From Thalassotalea sp. (GTDB taxonomy: Bacteria; Pseudomonadota; Gammaproteobacteria; Enterobacterales; Alteromonadaceae), in the NCBI GenBank assembly GCA_029237915.1, contig JAQWHD010000003.1, forward strand, positions 1 to 64,000: a stretch of 64,000 bases of DNA, written 5' to 3'. The position numbers and the translations under genes were made by a program. Shown one piece after another: positions 26,251 through 35,806 of the stretch (the stretch's first letter is position 1; every line of letters begins with the position of its first letter). A model generated the notes under the pieces. It did not search any database, had not been told where the DNA came from, and saw nothing but the letters and a program-made list of their open reading frames with translations.

Positions 26251-28582
26251 ATCTAAAGCAATAAAAAAGAAAGGCTTTACCAAAGGTAAAGTAAAAGATA
26301 CTAGAGTAAAACAAGGTTTTAGTCGTTGGTTGATTGTCACTTCAATAAAGATATCAATTATTTTTGTTGCTCTGATTGGCTTATACAGTATTTACCTTGA
26401 TGGTAAAGTTAGGCAAACATTTGAAGGGCAGCGCTGGCAAATACCAGCACAAGTGTTCGCAAATATACCTGTAATAAATGCTGATAAACCAGTCGATTTA
26501 GGCAAAATTGAAAGTGAATTAGTTCACTTAAACTATCAACGAGTTTCCAGAGTTAGCTCTCCGGGGCAGTTTTCTCGTCAAGGTTCAAAAGTCACCATAT
26601 TTCGCCGCGAATTTGATTTCGGTTATGGCTTACAAGAGCCATCATTAATTACCATTGAACAAAAGCATGGTGAGGTATATCGCTTAACTGAGAATAGCGA
26701 AAGCAAACATAGCGTCAAATTAGAGCCTATTTTAATCGACAGAATTCTTTCAGCAGATGCTGAAGATCGCGTGTTTTTGTCTTTAGATCAAGTACCACAG
26801 CAGTTAATCGACACCTTATTACTCATTGAAGATCGTGATTTTTATAGCCATCATGGTATTTCACCTACCGGTATCCTTCGAGCTTTTTGGAAAAACATTC
26901 TCGCTGGCGCAACAGTACAAGGTGGTAGCACTTTAACTCAACAACTTGCCAAAAACATGTACTTGAGTCGTCAAAAAACAATCTGGCGCAAAGTTAATGA
27001 AGCCATCATTTCGGTAATTTTAGAGATCCGTTACTCCAAAGATCAGTTATTAGAGGCTTACATTAACGAGGTCTATTTAGGGCAACATTACGCGAATGGT
27101 ATTTATGGTTTTGGTTTAGCGTCACAATTTTACTTTGGTAAGCCACTGAGTGAGTTAGATGATGCACAAGTAGCTTTGCTTATTGCACAAGTAAAAGGCC
27201 CTTCTTATTACGATCCTTGGCGTAAACCTGAGCGAGCGAGTGAACGTCGAGATTTAATTTTACGCGTTATGTTCGAAAACCATACGCTAACTAAAAACAC
27301 TTATTTAAATGCTATTGAACAACCGTTAAGTATTCGTAGTGAACGCCGATTCACCAAGCACTCGTATCCCGCTTATATGCAATTAGTTCGTCGCGAACTT
27401 AAAGACATAGGGGCAGGTAATGCATTGCAATCGGGTATTAAAGTATTTACTGGTTTCGATCTTGTTCGCCAACAAAATGCAGAAAAAGCGGTGACTGAAC
27501 AGTTAGCCGCACTGGAAAAAGGCAAAGATAGTTCTAACTTAGAAACTGCAGTGATCATTAGTGATATTCGCACTGGTCAAATTCAAGCTGTCGTAGGTGG
27601 TAAAGAGGTTAAGTACGCAGGATTTAATCGCGCATTAGATGCAAAACGCCCAATCGGTTCATTGATTAAACCCGTGATATATTTGGCCGCACTTGAGCGC
27701 TATCAAGAATATAATCTAGCAACTCCTTTGGCCGATGCGCCGATTTCGTTAAAAAGCTCAAAAGGAAAACGCTGGCAGCCAAAAAATTATGATGGTAAAT
27801 ACCGCGGCCATGTTCCGTTAATTGATGGTTTAGTTAAATCATTAAATATTCCAACGGTTAATCTAGGCTTAAAATTAGGTTTAGCAGATGTCGCTGACAC
27901 ACTTAATACATTAGGTTACCCAGGCGATGTTAAACTTGTACCAAGTATGTTGCTAGGTTCAACAGATATGTCCGCTTTCGAGGTTAACCAGTGGTACAAC
28001 ACTTTAGCCAATACTGGCATTTATAATGAAGCCTTAGCGATTAACAAAGTAATTTCTGGAGATGGCCAAGTTCTTTGGCAACGAGATAGTGTAGTGGATG
28101 CTAGGTTGTCACAGCAAGGAGCTTATCTTATTGACTACGCTCTAACAAAAGTAGCAACCGAAGGTACTGCTAAGTCACTTTCATGGCGTTTCCCGGAAAA
28201 AGTACTTTCAGGAAAAACAGGCACGAGTAATGACTTACGTGACTCATGGTTTGTTGGTTACGATCAAGAAAGTGTCGTCACAACTTGGATCGGCCGCGAT
28301 GATAACGCATCTACCGGATTAACCGGCAGTAGCGGTGCATTGACACTATTTGCTAATTATTTAAAGAAGCAAGGCAGCCACAGCCGTTATGATTTTATGC
28401 CTGAAGGTGTAGAATTTGCCACCTTTGAACTTGCTACAGGTAATGCGGTATCAGATGAATGTGCGAAAGTAGCCGAATACCCAGCTATCACTGAAGGTAT
28501 CTTTTACTCGACTGAATGTTTAGAGAAAAAACCAGAGCCACCATCGTGGTTAGAAAAGTTGTTTGGTTTGGGTGACGAGTAA
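26243..28582 (+). CDS. mrcB: Penicillin-binding protein 1B, bifunctional glycosyltransferase/transpeptidase
   Basis: The 779-residue class A PBP has a Lys-rich cytoplasmic tail and one membrane helix (about residues 29-52). A UB2H domain (about 70-150), where LpoB binds in E. coli, comes next. The GT51 domain has the signature IEDRDFYSHHG and GGSTLTQQLAKNMYLSR. The transpeptidase domain has catalytic SxxK in RPIGSLIKPV and the motif SGKTGTSNDLRDSWFVG. It polymerises and cross-links peptidoglycan. The gene is coupled to hrpB by an 8-base overlap and closed by a strong terminator shared with hemL. Confidence 0.96.
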   Translation: MTKSKAIKKKGFTKGKVKDTRVKQGFSRWLIVTSIKISIIFVALIGLYSIYLDGKVRQTFEGQRWQIPAQVFANIPVINADKPVDLGKIESELVHLNYQRVSRVSSPGQFSRQGSKVTIFRREFDFGYGLQEPSLITIEQKHGEVYRLTENSESKHSVKLEPILIDRILSADAEDRVFLSLDQVPQQLIDTLLLIEDRDFYSHHGISPTGILRAFWKNILAGATVQGGSTLTQQLAKNMYLSRQKTIWRKVNEAIISVILEIRYSKDQLLEAYINEVYLGQHYANGIYGFGLASQFYFGKPLSELDDAQVALLIAQVKGPSYYDPWRKPERASERRDLILRVMFENHTLTKNTYLNAIEQPLSIRSERRFTKHSYPAYMQLVRRELKDIGAGNALQSGIKVFTGFDLVRQQNAEKAVTEQLAALEKGKDSSNLETAVIISDIRTGQIQAVVGGKEVKYAGFNRALDAKRPIGSLIKPVIYLAALERYQEYNLATPLADAPISLKSSKGKRWQPKNYDGKYRGHVPLIDGLVKSLNIPTVNLGLKLGLADVADTLNTLGYPGDVKLVPSMLLGSTDMSAFEVNQWYNTLANTGIYNEALAINKVISGDGQVLWQRDSVVDARLSQQGAYLIDYALTKVATEGTAKSLSWRFPEKVLSGKTGTSNDLRDSWFVGYDQESVVTTWIGRDDNASTGLTGSSGALTLFANYLKKQGSHSRYDFMPEGVEFATFELATGNAVSDECAKVAEYPAITEGIFYSTECLEKKPEPPSWLEKLFGLGDE

Positions 28583-28611
28583 GAACAACTCAATTAAATT
28601 AGAAGAACAAT

Positions 28612-28641
28612 AAAAACGCCCACATTTGTGGGCGTTTTTTT
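28612..28641. terminator. Bidirectional terminator between mrcB and hemL
   Basis: A 12-bp perfect stem AAAAACGCCCAC/GTGGGCGTTTTT with loop ATTT has T runs readable in both directions between convergent genes. Confidence 0.95.
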
Positions 28642-28658
28642 GTTATTAGTAAATAATT

Positions 28659-29939
28659 TTATAATTTAGCAAAACAACGTTCAGCAGCAGCAATAGTGTC
28701 AGCAATATCTTGCTCTGTATGCGCTGTTGATAAGAAGCCTGTTTCAAAAGCAGAAGGAGCTAAGTAAATGCCTTCATCTAACATTAGGTGGAAGAATTTA
28801 TTGAATTTTTCAGTATCACATTTCATTACTTGTGCAAACGTATCTACACGTTCTTGGTCAGTAAAGAAGAAGCCAAACATTGCGCCAACATAGTTAACAC
28901 ACATATCAACGCCTTGACGTTTTGCTGCTGCTTTAAAACCTTCAGCGATAGCTTTAGTGTTGGCCGTTAACTGCGTGTGATGATCTTTGCTGCTTAGCTC
29001 GTTTAGTGCTGCAAATCCTGCTGCCATAGCGATAGGGTTACCCGATAATGTACCTGCTTGGTAAACTGGGCCTACTGGTGCAATATAATCCATGATTTCA
29101 GCTTTACCGCCAAATGCGCCTACTGGCATACCGCCACCGATAACTTTACCTAAAGTAGTTAAGTCTGGAACAATATTGTAGTGTGCTTGTGCACAGCCTA
29201 AAGCAACACGGAAACCTGTCATTACTTCATCTAAAATAAGTACAGATTTATATTCATTACAGATTTCGCGCAAGCCTTCTAAAAAGCCTGCTACTGGAGG
29301 TATACAGTTCATGTTGCCAGCAACTGGCTCAACTATAATACAAGCAATTTCATCGCCTAGTTCAGCAAAGATATCTTTAACCGACTGAATGTCGTTATAG
29401 TTTACTGTTAATGTATGCTTGGCAAAATCTGCAGGGATACCAGGAGAATTAGGTACACCTAAAGTTAACGCTCCAGAACCAGCTTTTACTAATAACGAGT
29501 CAGCATGGCCATGGTAACAACCTTCAAACTTTAATATTTTGTCACGGCCAGTGTAACCACGAGCTAAACGTATCGCACTCATAGTCGCTTCTGTACCAGA
29601 GCTAACCATACGTAACTTTTCCATTGAAGGGACAAGTTCACGTACTTTTTCAGCCATGGTAATTTCAAGGGCCGTTGGTGCGCCAAAGCTTAAACCATTT
29701 TTAGCTGTGGTGATCACGGCATCTAAGATTGCAGGGTGGTTATGACCTAAGATCATTGGTCCCCATGAGCCTACGTAATCAATGTACTTTTTACCATCGG
29801 CGTCAAAAATATTAGATCCTTCTGCACGTTCGATGAAACATGGTGTTCCACCTACGCCAGTGAATGCACGAACTGGTGAGTTTACGCCACCAGGGATAGT
29901 TTTTTGAGCTTGTTCAAATAATTCTTGTGAATGTGACAT
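28659..29939 (-). CDS. hemL: Glutamate-1-semialdehyde 2,1-aminomutase
   Basis: The 426-residue PLP enzyme forms 5-aminolevulinate from glutamate-1-semialdehyde in heme synthesis. Seen are [19 protein letters not shown] at the start, [21 protein letters not shown] (PLP phosphate site), [23 protein letters not shown], and [17 protein letters not shown] with the Schiff-base Lys. Length is the family norm (426-427). It is the last gene of a minus-strand set that also contains pyrB and the heme gene hemJ. A gap of 49 bases separates it from pyrB. Confidence 0.97.
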   Translation of the reverse strand: MSHSQELFEQAQKTIPGGVNSPVRAFTGVGGTPCFIERAEGSNIFDADGKKYIDYVGSWGPMILGHNHPAILDAVITTAKNGLSFGAPTALEITMAEKVRELVPSMEKLRMVSSGTEATMSAIRLARGYTGRDKILKFEGCYHGHADSLLVKAGSGALTLGVPNSPGIPADFAKHTLTVNYNDIQSVKDIFAELGDEIACIIVEPVAGNMNCIPPVAGFLEGLREICNEYKSVLILDEVMTGFRVALGCAQAHYNIVPDLTTLGKVIGGGMPVGAFGGKAEIMDYIAPVGPVYQAGTLSGNPIAMAAGFAALNELSSKDHHTQLTANTKAIAEGFKAAAKRQGVDMCVNYVGAMFGFFFTDQERVDTFAQVMKCDTEKFNKFFHLMLDEGIYLAPSAFETGFLSTAHTEQDIADTIAAAERCFAKL

Positions 29940-29988
29940 GTTCTGCCTATTTAATAATTTTGATAAATATTAGGGTTACAAATAAGGG

Positions 29989-30996
29989 TTACTTATTAGT
30001 AAACCAAGTAACTGGTTTTTCGTATTGAGTTAGTTTTTCATCAACACCTAAGGTCAATGCAAATAACGCCATACGAACTAACACACCGTTTTGAGCTTGA
30101 CGGAAAATAGCCAAGTTGGTGTTGTCGTTTAAATCTATGTCTAACTCGTTTGCTTCTGGTCTTGAATCGCGAGGTAGCGGGTGCATGATCACCGTGTGAT
30201 CTTTACAGTATTGCTCATACACGGTTTTGTTTAAGCTAAAGTGGCCGCGGTACATATCGGCTTCCGCTTTGCTAGAGAAGCGCTCTTGTTGAATTCGTGT
30301 TTGATAAACAACGTCACTAGCTAAGTTACCCGCCATGGTGTCAGTAATAGTAACTTTGTGACCTGCATCTGCAAGTACTGCTACCACTGAATCTGGCATT
30401 TGTAATTCTTTAGGAGCAAGCATAGTAACGTTGATGTCTTTATAAAGACTCAATAGCTTTGATAGTGAATGCACTGTACGACCGTGTTTTAAGTCGCCCA
30501 TTAATACTATGTTTAAACCGTCAATCCCTTTACCGAAGCGTTGCATTTCAGCTTGAATAGTGAACAAGTCTAATAATGCTTGAGTAGGGTGTTCATTAGC
30601 ACCGTCGCCGCCGTTGATTACTGGTACTGAACTACCTTGGGAAAACTCGGCAACAGAGCCCATATCTGGATGACGCATGGCAATAACATCACTATAACCG
30701 CTAATAACTTTTGCTGTATCAAATAGGGATTCGCCTTTTGAAAGCGATGAGCTTTCTTGGCCAACTGTTTCATGAACAAAACCACCAAGCAATTGGAAAG
30801 CAGTACCAAATGAAATGCGGGTACGAGTACTTGGTTCGAAGAACAAATTATTTAAAATCGCACCTTCTAAAACGTTGCAACGTTTTTGTCTTGCCGCATA
30901 AGGGATCATGCTTTGCGCTACTTGAAGGATGCGAGATACCGATTCACGATCAAACTGTGAAACCGATAAAATATGCTCACCTTGAAAATTCATCAT
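29989..30996 (-). CDS. pyrB: Aspartate carbamoyltransferase
   Basis: The 335-residue enzyme of pyrimidine synthesis has the carbamoyl-phosphate motif FFEPSTRTRISFGTAFQLLG (residues ~52-71), SLSKGESLFDT, HPTQALLDLFTI, MGDLKHGRTVHSLSKLL and VIMHPLPRDSRPEAN. No pyrI regulatory-subunit gene follows; hemL comes next instead. It is longer than E. coli PyrB by about 25 residues at the C-terminus. Two ATG codons in a row occur at the start; the ribosome-like AGGTAG is 8-10 bases upstream. Confidence 0.95.
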   Translation of the reverse strand: MMNFQGEHILSVSQFDRESVSRILQVAQSMIPYAARQKRCNVLEGAILNNLFFEPSTRTRISFGTAFQLLGGFVHETVGQESSSLSKGESLFDTAKVISGYSDVIAMRHPDMGSVAEFSQGSSVPVINGGDGANEHPTQALLDLFTIQAEMQRFGKGIDGLNIVLMGDLKHGRTVHSLSKLLSLYKDINVTMLAPKELQMPDSVVAVLADAGHKVTITDTMAGNLASDVVYQTRIQQERFSSKAEADMYRGHFSLNKTVYEQYCKDHTVIMHPLPRDSRPEANELDIDLNDNTNLAIFRQAQNGVLVRMALFALTLGVDEKLTQYEKPVTWFTNK

Positions 30997-31152
30997 GGTT
31001 AACTACCTGATCTTTTTAATAAAATTGTTTGTGACCACAGGGTATCTAATAAATGCTTTGCTGGAGAGGAAACGCATTGCTGATACTCTAAATTAATTGC
31101 GCAGAACTTTAGCATAATTAGTCTTTTTATAGAACAAATTGCTATTACTAAT

Positions 31153-31590
31153 TTACCAAATCGTTGGCTTTAAAATAGCTAAAATAATCACTGCAAATAA
31201 AACTAGAACCGGCATTTCATTAAATACTCGATAAAATTTTCCTGAACGAGTGTTTTTATCGTTTTTAAAATCAGCCAGCAATTTAAAGCAATAGCCGTGA
31301 TAAATAAATAGCGCGGTTACAAGAACTAATTTTATGTGTAACCAACTACTAGCCAGAAACCACTCTGGACCCATTAAGGCAATCAACCATACACCAAAAA
31401 CTAATGTAAGAATGGCAAAAGGAGAAATGAAAAATAATAACCTACGCTCCATTATTTTTAATTGTGCTTGCACGTCTTTGTTATCAGATTCTGCATGATA
31501 AACGAATAGACGGGGCAAATAGAATATTCCAGCGAACCAAGCCACCATAAAAGCAATGTGCAATGCTTTTAACCAAAGAATCGTGGTCAT
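31153..31590 (-). CDS. hemJ: Protoporphyrinogen IX oxidase, HemJ type
   Basis: The 145-residue, four-helix membrane protein matches HemJ: LWLKALHIAFMVAWFAGIFY (with a conserved His), LPRLFVYHAE, WLHIKLVLVTALFIYHGY and RVFNEMPVLVLFAVIILA. HemJ oxidises protoporphyrinogen IX to protoporphyrin IX in many bacteria that lack HemG and HemY. It starts one base from the stop of the ClC gene upstream, so both are read together. Its closeness to hemL suggests grouped heme functions, though pyrB lies between them. Confidence 0.88.
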   Translation of the reverse strand: MTTILWLKALHIAFMVAWFAGIFYLPRLFVYHAESDNKDVQAQLKIMERRLLFFISPFAILTLVFGVWLIALMGPEWFLASSWLHIKLVLVTALFIYHGYCFKLLADFKNDKNTRSGKFYRVFNEMPVLVLFAVIILAILKPTIW

Positions 31591-33276
31591 TTAATTATCT
31601 CCATGGGTTAATATTTTGCGAATTTTATCAAAGGTTAGATAGCCAATGATTTTATCCTGATGGCGATGATAAATATACACTGCGCCTTGACGATTTTCAT
31701 AAAGAGCAAAATAGGCTTCCGCTAAGGTTGCTTGACTATCAATGCCCGGCATACTGATATACCTAAGTGCTTGGTCTTCATCGGCAAAAGGGTGAATATT
31801 TAGATCAATTTCAACGGTACGATATTCGCCACCACTTATTGCCGGCTTGATAATTAATTGCAGGTTATTTTCCAGCTCGATAAACTGTTGGCGGATAATG
31901 GCATTCTCATTATGCTCTAGCACAGTGAAATCGGTTTCCATCTGGCTAATAACGCCATGTTTTTGTAAGGTGCGCTCTACCGGTGCTAATTGATAAGCTA
32001 AACCTTGATAGTCAAGTTGCTGTAAAAATATAGAGCGATTTTTAAAAAATTGGCTTGAAGTTAAAAACGCAGAAGTGATCACCACCATTGCCGGCAGAGC
32101 AAGTTGTAATTGATTTGATAACTCAATTACCGCAAGTAAGGCGGCTAAAGGAGCATTTAATGTTGCAGCTAACATGCCCGCCATTCCTAGCAATGCATAA
32201 TCACTAACAAAGTGAATATCAGCATAAATAAAGCTCACACCAAAACCCATTAAAGCTCCGGCAATAGCGCCGATACTCAATGTAGGGCCAATTATCCCGC
32301 CGGGCACACCTAAACCTAATACGACGACTGTGGCAATAAATTTGGCAATCAATAAACTAAATATTAACCATACGTGTGGATTTTGCTCAAATAGAAAACC
32401 AACTGAATTTAAACCTGAGCCCATACTTTGTGGGACTAGTACTGCGATGCTTGCCATTATGATTGCGGCTAAAGATAAGCGCTTAACCATATGCAGTTTA
32501 TCGGATAATTTAACTACGGCCATTAAACTTTTATTAAAGGCTGTTGCTAAGGTGCCTAACATCATGCCGGCAATGATTAAAAATGGATAATGCCAAAGGT
32601 CAAGGTCAATAAATGCAAAGAATTCATACTCATGATAAGGGCCAAAAAAAGCATTAGACATTATCGAGCCAATAATTGACGCTAAAATAACCGGCACGAA
32701 TACATGTAATTTGTATTCTCGAAGGATAACTTCCATAACAAAGATAACCGCGGCTAAAGGTGTGTTAAAACTAGTTGAAATACCTGCAGCAATACCACAG
32801 GCACATAAAGTTCTTACAGAGTTTTTAGGTAATGAAAAATATGAACCAAAGAAACTACTACTGGCCGCACCTATATGAACCGCTGGGCCTTCTTTACCAA
32901 CTGAAAAACCACCAGCAAGGGCAAAAATACCACCGAAGTATTGGGTGAGGGTATTTTTAAAAGGGATAGAGCCGTAAGCCACCTTTAAGCGATGAATAAC
33001 AAAAGGAATACCCATGCGGGTGTATTTAAAGCCTAAAATCTTGGCAACGATAAGAATTGCACTAACTGCAATTAATGGGGTTATAAAAATGTAAAAATCT
33101 GATAAAGTGCTGTAATCATCAGTTTTGTCTAAAAACAATAATTGAATTTTATCCACACTGAAGCGAAAAATAATAATAAATATCGATGCTAAGGTGCCGC
33201 CAATCAATCCGAGCAAACATAATTGCCAAGAGGGTTGTGGCTGTGCAAGTTTTTTCCTTAGCGCAACTAGAGACAT
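31591..33276 (-). CDS. ClC-family chloride channel/transporter
   Basis: The 561-residue protein has the ClC selectivity-filter motifs: GSGLNSVGF, GKEGPAVHIGAASSSFFG with the gating Glu, and LGLGVPGGIIGPTLSIGA. About ten or more hydrophobic segments fill residues 15-420. The C-terminal 140 residues form a soluble part that holds at least one CBS-like segment (PGIDSQATLAEAYFAL to IIGYLTFDKIRKIL). It moves chloride, alone or against protons, through the inner membrane. It abuts hemJ without a gap. Confidence 0.9.
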   Translation of the reverse strand: MSLVALRKKLAQPQPSWQLCLLGLIGGTLASIFIIIFRFSVDKIQLLFLDKTDDYSTLSDFYIFITPLIAVSAILIVAKILGFKYTRMGIPFVIHRLKVAYGSIPFKNTLTQYFGGIFALAGGFSVGKEGPAVHIGAASSSFFGSYFSLPKNSVRTLCACGIAAGISTSFNTPLAAVIFVMEVILREYKLHVFVPVILASIIGSIMSNAFFGPYHEYEFFAFIDLDLWHYPFLIIAGMMLGTLATAFNKSLMAVVKLSDKLHMVKRLSLAAIIMASIAVLVPQSMGSGLNSVGFLFEQNPHVWLIFSLLIAKFIATVVVLGLGVPGGIIGPTLSIGAIAGALMGFGVSFIYADIHFVSDYALLGMAGMLAATLNAPLAALLAVIELSNQLQLALPAMVVITSAFLTSSQFFKNRSIFLQQLDYQGLAYQLAPVERTLQKHGVISQMETDFTVLEHNENAIIRQQFIELENNLQLIIKPAISGGEYRTVEIDLNIHPFADEDQALRYISMPGIDSQATLAEAYFALYENRQGAVYIYHRHQDKIIGYLTFDKIRKILTHGDN

Positions 33277-33345
33277 AGTTATCCTGTCAGATTAATATTC
33301 TTTTCGGTAAAGTTTAACATACTTAAAATAGATAATACGTTAAAA

Positions 33346-34065
33346 ATGAATTGGTTAAAAACAATAAAAATATCAGACCTACATCAGCGTTTCGGCGCAT
33401 TTAAATTACTTATTGCGGCTGCAGTGTTACTACTTCTGCTCATGGTATTAGCCTACAAAGCCGGTAATTTTTATCAAAAACATCAAAGTAAGATCATTGC
33501 CGAGCAAACGCAGCGGTTAGATAGGCTCTATCAAAAACATGAATCAGCACAAAGCCAAATTAACACTTTAAATGTGGAGTTAGAAATCGAAAAGCTTGCC
33601 AACCTAAAAGCACAACAAACATTACGCAGTATTGAAGATGATCATTTCGCGCTAAAGAAAGAACTCGCTTTTTATGAAAAAATCATGGCGCCAGAAAAAC
33701 AAGTAAATGGTGTGATTATCGATGAAATCGAAGTGTCTTCTAGTGCTAGTGAAAATCACTACCGAATTCGGGTGGTGTTAGTGCAGCAACAAAAAAGTAA
33801 GCGCTATGCCAAAGGTCATATTGAAGTTAAATTTGATGGCAGCTTATTAAATCGACCTGCCACCATCAAGTTAGAAAGTGTCTCTGCTATGGATAAAAAA
33901 CAACTTTCATTTAGCTTTCAATATTTCCAAGTACTCGAAGGTGAATTTACTTTACCGAAAGATTTTGTACCAGAGCAAATAGAAATCGCCGCAATTATGC
34001 CTGCTGGGCGTTGGCAAAAAGGCTTACGTTTAGATGAAAGTTATCCATGGCCGGATAAATCTTAA
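33346..34065 (+). CDS. DUF6776-like single-pass coiled-coil protein
   Basis: The 239-residue protein has one N-terminal membrane helix (about residues 19-40) and a long coiled coil (about 45-115, with many Gln, Glu, Leu and Lys). A C-terminal beta-rich domain has HYRIRVVLVQQQKSKRYAKG and ends PAGRWQKGLRLDESYPWPDK. This resembles the DUF6776 family found in marine gammaproteobacteria, often just ahead of an A-type iron-sulfur carrier, as here. The function is unknown. The family name is from memory and should be treated as moderate. Confidence 0.65.
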   Translation: MNWLKTIKISDLHQRFGAFKLLIAAAVLLLLLMVLAYKAGNFYQKHQSKIIAEQTQRLDRLYQKHESAQSQINTLNVELEIEKLANLKAQQTLRSIEDDHFALKKELAFYEKIMAPEKQVNGVIIDEIEVSSSASENHYRIRVVLVQQQKSKRYAKGHIEVKFDGSLLNRPATIKLESVSAMDKKQLSFSFQYFQVLEGEFTLPKDFVPEQIEIAAIMPAGRWQKGLRLDESYPWPDKS

Positions 34066-34151
34066 TTTAAATAAACAGGTAATACTTGATTAAATTGCTC
34101 AGGTTTAAGATAATTCGCTTAATTGAGTAGTAACTATGTAAGAAGATGATT

Positions 34152-34493
34152 ATGTCTACCCCGGAAATGCCAATAAAATTTAGTGATGCAGCAGCCACTA
34201 AAGTTAAAGTTTTAATTAGCGAAGAAGAAAATCCAGAGCTTAAATTACGTGTTTACGTAACCGGTGGTGGTTGTTCAGGCTTTCAATACGGTTTTACTTT
34301 TGATGAAAAAGTGAATGATGGTGATATGACTATCGAAAAACAAGGTGTTGTTATGGTTGTTGACCCGATGAGTTTACAATACCTAGTTGGTGGTACCGTG
34401 GATTATATCGAAGGATTAGAAGGTTCTCGATTCTTAGTTGATAACCCTAATGCCGAAAGTACATGTGGCTGTGGTTCTTCTTTCTCTATCTAA
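34152..34493 (+). CDS. erpA: Iron-sulfur cluster insertion protein
   Basis: The 113-residue A-type carrier has the three conserved cysteines: one in [13 protein letters not shown] and two in the C-terminal [11 protein letters not shown]. It also has [17 protein letters not shown], typical of ErpA. It delivers Fe-S clusters to apoproteins such as IspG/IspH. The ATG at 34152 is chosen because AGAAG lies 6 bases upstream; an ATG two codons earlier (34146) is less well spaced. It is followed by a 221-base spacer with a weak stem-loop before the next operon. Confidence 0.95.
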   Translation: MSTPEMPIKFSDAAATKVKVLISEEENPELKLRVYVTGGGCSGFQYGFTFDEKVNDGDMTIEKQGVVMVVDPMSLQYLVGGTVDYIEGLEGSRFLVDNPNAESTCGCGSSFSI

Positions 34494-34714
34494 TCTAATT
34501 CGTTTATTCCCTTAGAATCATCTCTGCTTAAATAAAGCACTAATTTATCGCATAAATTGTGAATAAATTGGTGCTTAATATCACCTGTTCGTTTTATACT
34601 GTTAACATAACAATAAATATTTTATACCAACGTCATAATGATGAATTATCGTGTTCACTTATTTTATTTGAACCGGTGCTTATTTAGTTTGGTATTACTT
34701 CATCAAGGATAAGT

Positions 34715-35800
34715 ATGAGTTCAGGGGATCTAGACCAACAAAAGCTATATCAAAAGCCTACATTTATTGCTGTGTTTATCTCTGTGTTATTGTTGCTTTG
34801 GCTTGCCTCAGGCTTTAATAATGTTAAAACCAACCCAGATGAACTTGCCGAAAGGAAAATCTTATTACCGCAAGTAAAAGTTGAGACATTTGTCGCTGAG
34901 TCTATCGAAAACACCATTAATTTATATGGCCGAACCGAGCCAGATCGTGTTGTTACTCTGCAAGCTCAGGTTAAAGGTGCGATCACTAAAATTTATGCAC
35001 ACCGCGGCAGTTTTGTTAAAAAGGGCGATGTAATTGCCACTATAGCGTTGAATGAACTACCTTCACAATTAGAACATTATCAAACCTTAGTTAAACAACG
35101 TCGTATTGATTACTACGGTGCTAAAGAATTATTTAAGGGTGGTTATCAAGGAGAGTCTGCATTAGCTGAAAGATTATCTGCGGTAACGGCAGCGAAAGCG
35201 CAGCTTGCGCAAACTGAATATGATATTGCTAACACCACCATTATTGCGCCTTTTGATGGCATTTTAAATGAACGCTTTGTTGAGGTAGGAGATTACCTTA
35301 AAGTTGGCGATGATATTGCTGTTGTCGCTGACTTAGACCCTCTAGTGATTCGTGCGCATATCACTGAAAATCAAATAAGCTCAATTAAAGAAGGCCAAAA
35401 AGCTAAGATAAATTTACTAAATGAACGTGAAATAAATGGTAAATTACGATACATAGCCAGTGTTGCTAATGAAAACACTAATACCTTCAAAGTTGAAATA
35501 GCGATCACTAATCTTAATTATAAATATCTTGCGGGTATAAGTTCTGAAGTAGAGCTACCAATAAATACCGTTTCCGCTATTAAGTTATCTCCGGCATTAT
35601 TAGCGCTAGATGAAAGTGGCAATATCGGTGTTAAGTCTGTTATTGATGACAGCGTTGTATTTACTAAAATTAATATTGCCAAATCGGATGAAAGCGGCGT
35701 GTGGTTAACCGGCATAGGTGAGCGCGCTGAAATTATTACCTTAGGCCAAGGCTTTGTTAGGCCAGGCGATAAAGTCAATCCAATCCGTGAAGGGCAATAA
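34715..35800 (+). CDS. RND efflux periplasmic adaptor (second system)
   Basis: The 361-residue membrane fusion protein has an N-terminal anchor (about residues 16-32), YGRTEPDRVVTLQAQVKGAI and VKKGDVIATIAL (lipoyl half), a short helical hairpin, then TTIIAPFDGILNERFVEVGD and a beta-barrel. It ends 6 bases before the pump gene. No outer-membrane channel gene lies in this operon, so it probably borrows a TolC-type partner, perhaps the one at 17838-19256. An AGGA-type ribosome site precedes the ATG. Confidence 0.9.
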   Translation: MSSGDLDQQKLYQKPTFIAVFISVLLLLWLASGFNNVKTNPDELAERKILLPQVKVETFVAESIENTINLYGRTEPDRVVTLQAQVKGAITKIYAHRGSFVKKGDVIATIALNELPSQLEHYQTLVKQRRIDYYGAKELFKGGYQGESALAERLSAVTAAKAQLAQTEYDIANTTIIAPFDGILNERFVEVGDYLKVGDDIAVVADLDPLVIRAHITENQISSIKEGQKAKINLLNEREINGKLRYIASVANENTNTFKVEIAITNLNYKYLAGISSEVELPINTVSAIKLSPALLALDESGNIGVKSVIDDSVVFTKINIAKSDESGVWLTGIGERAEIITLGQGFVRPGDKVNPIREGQ

Positions 35801-35806
35801 CCCCTG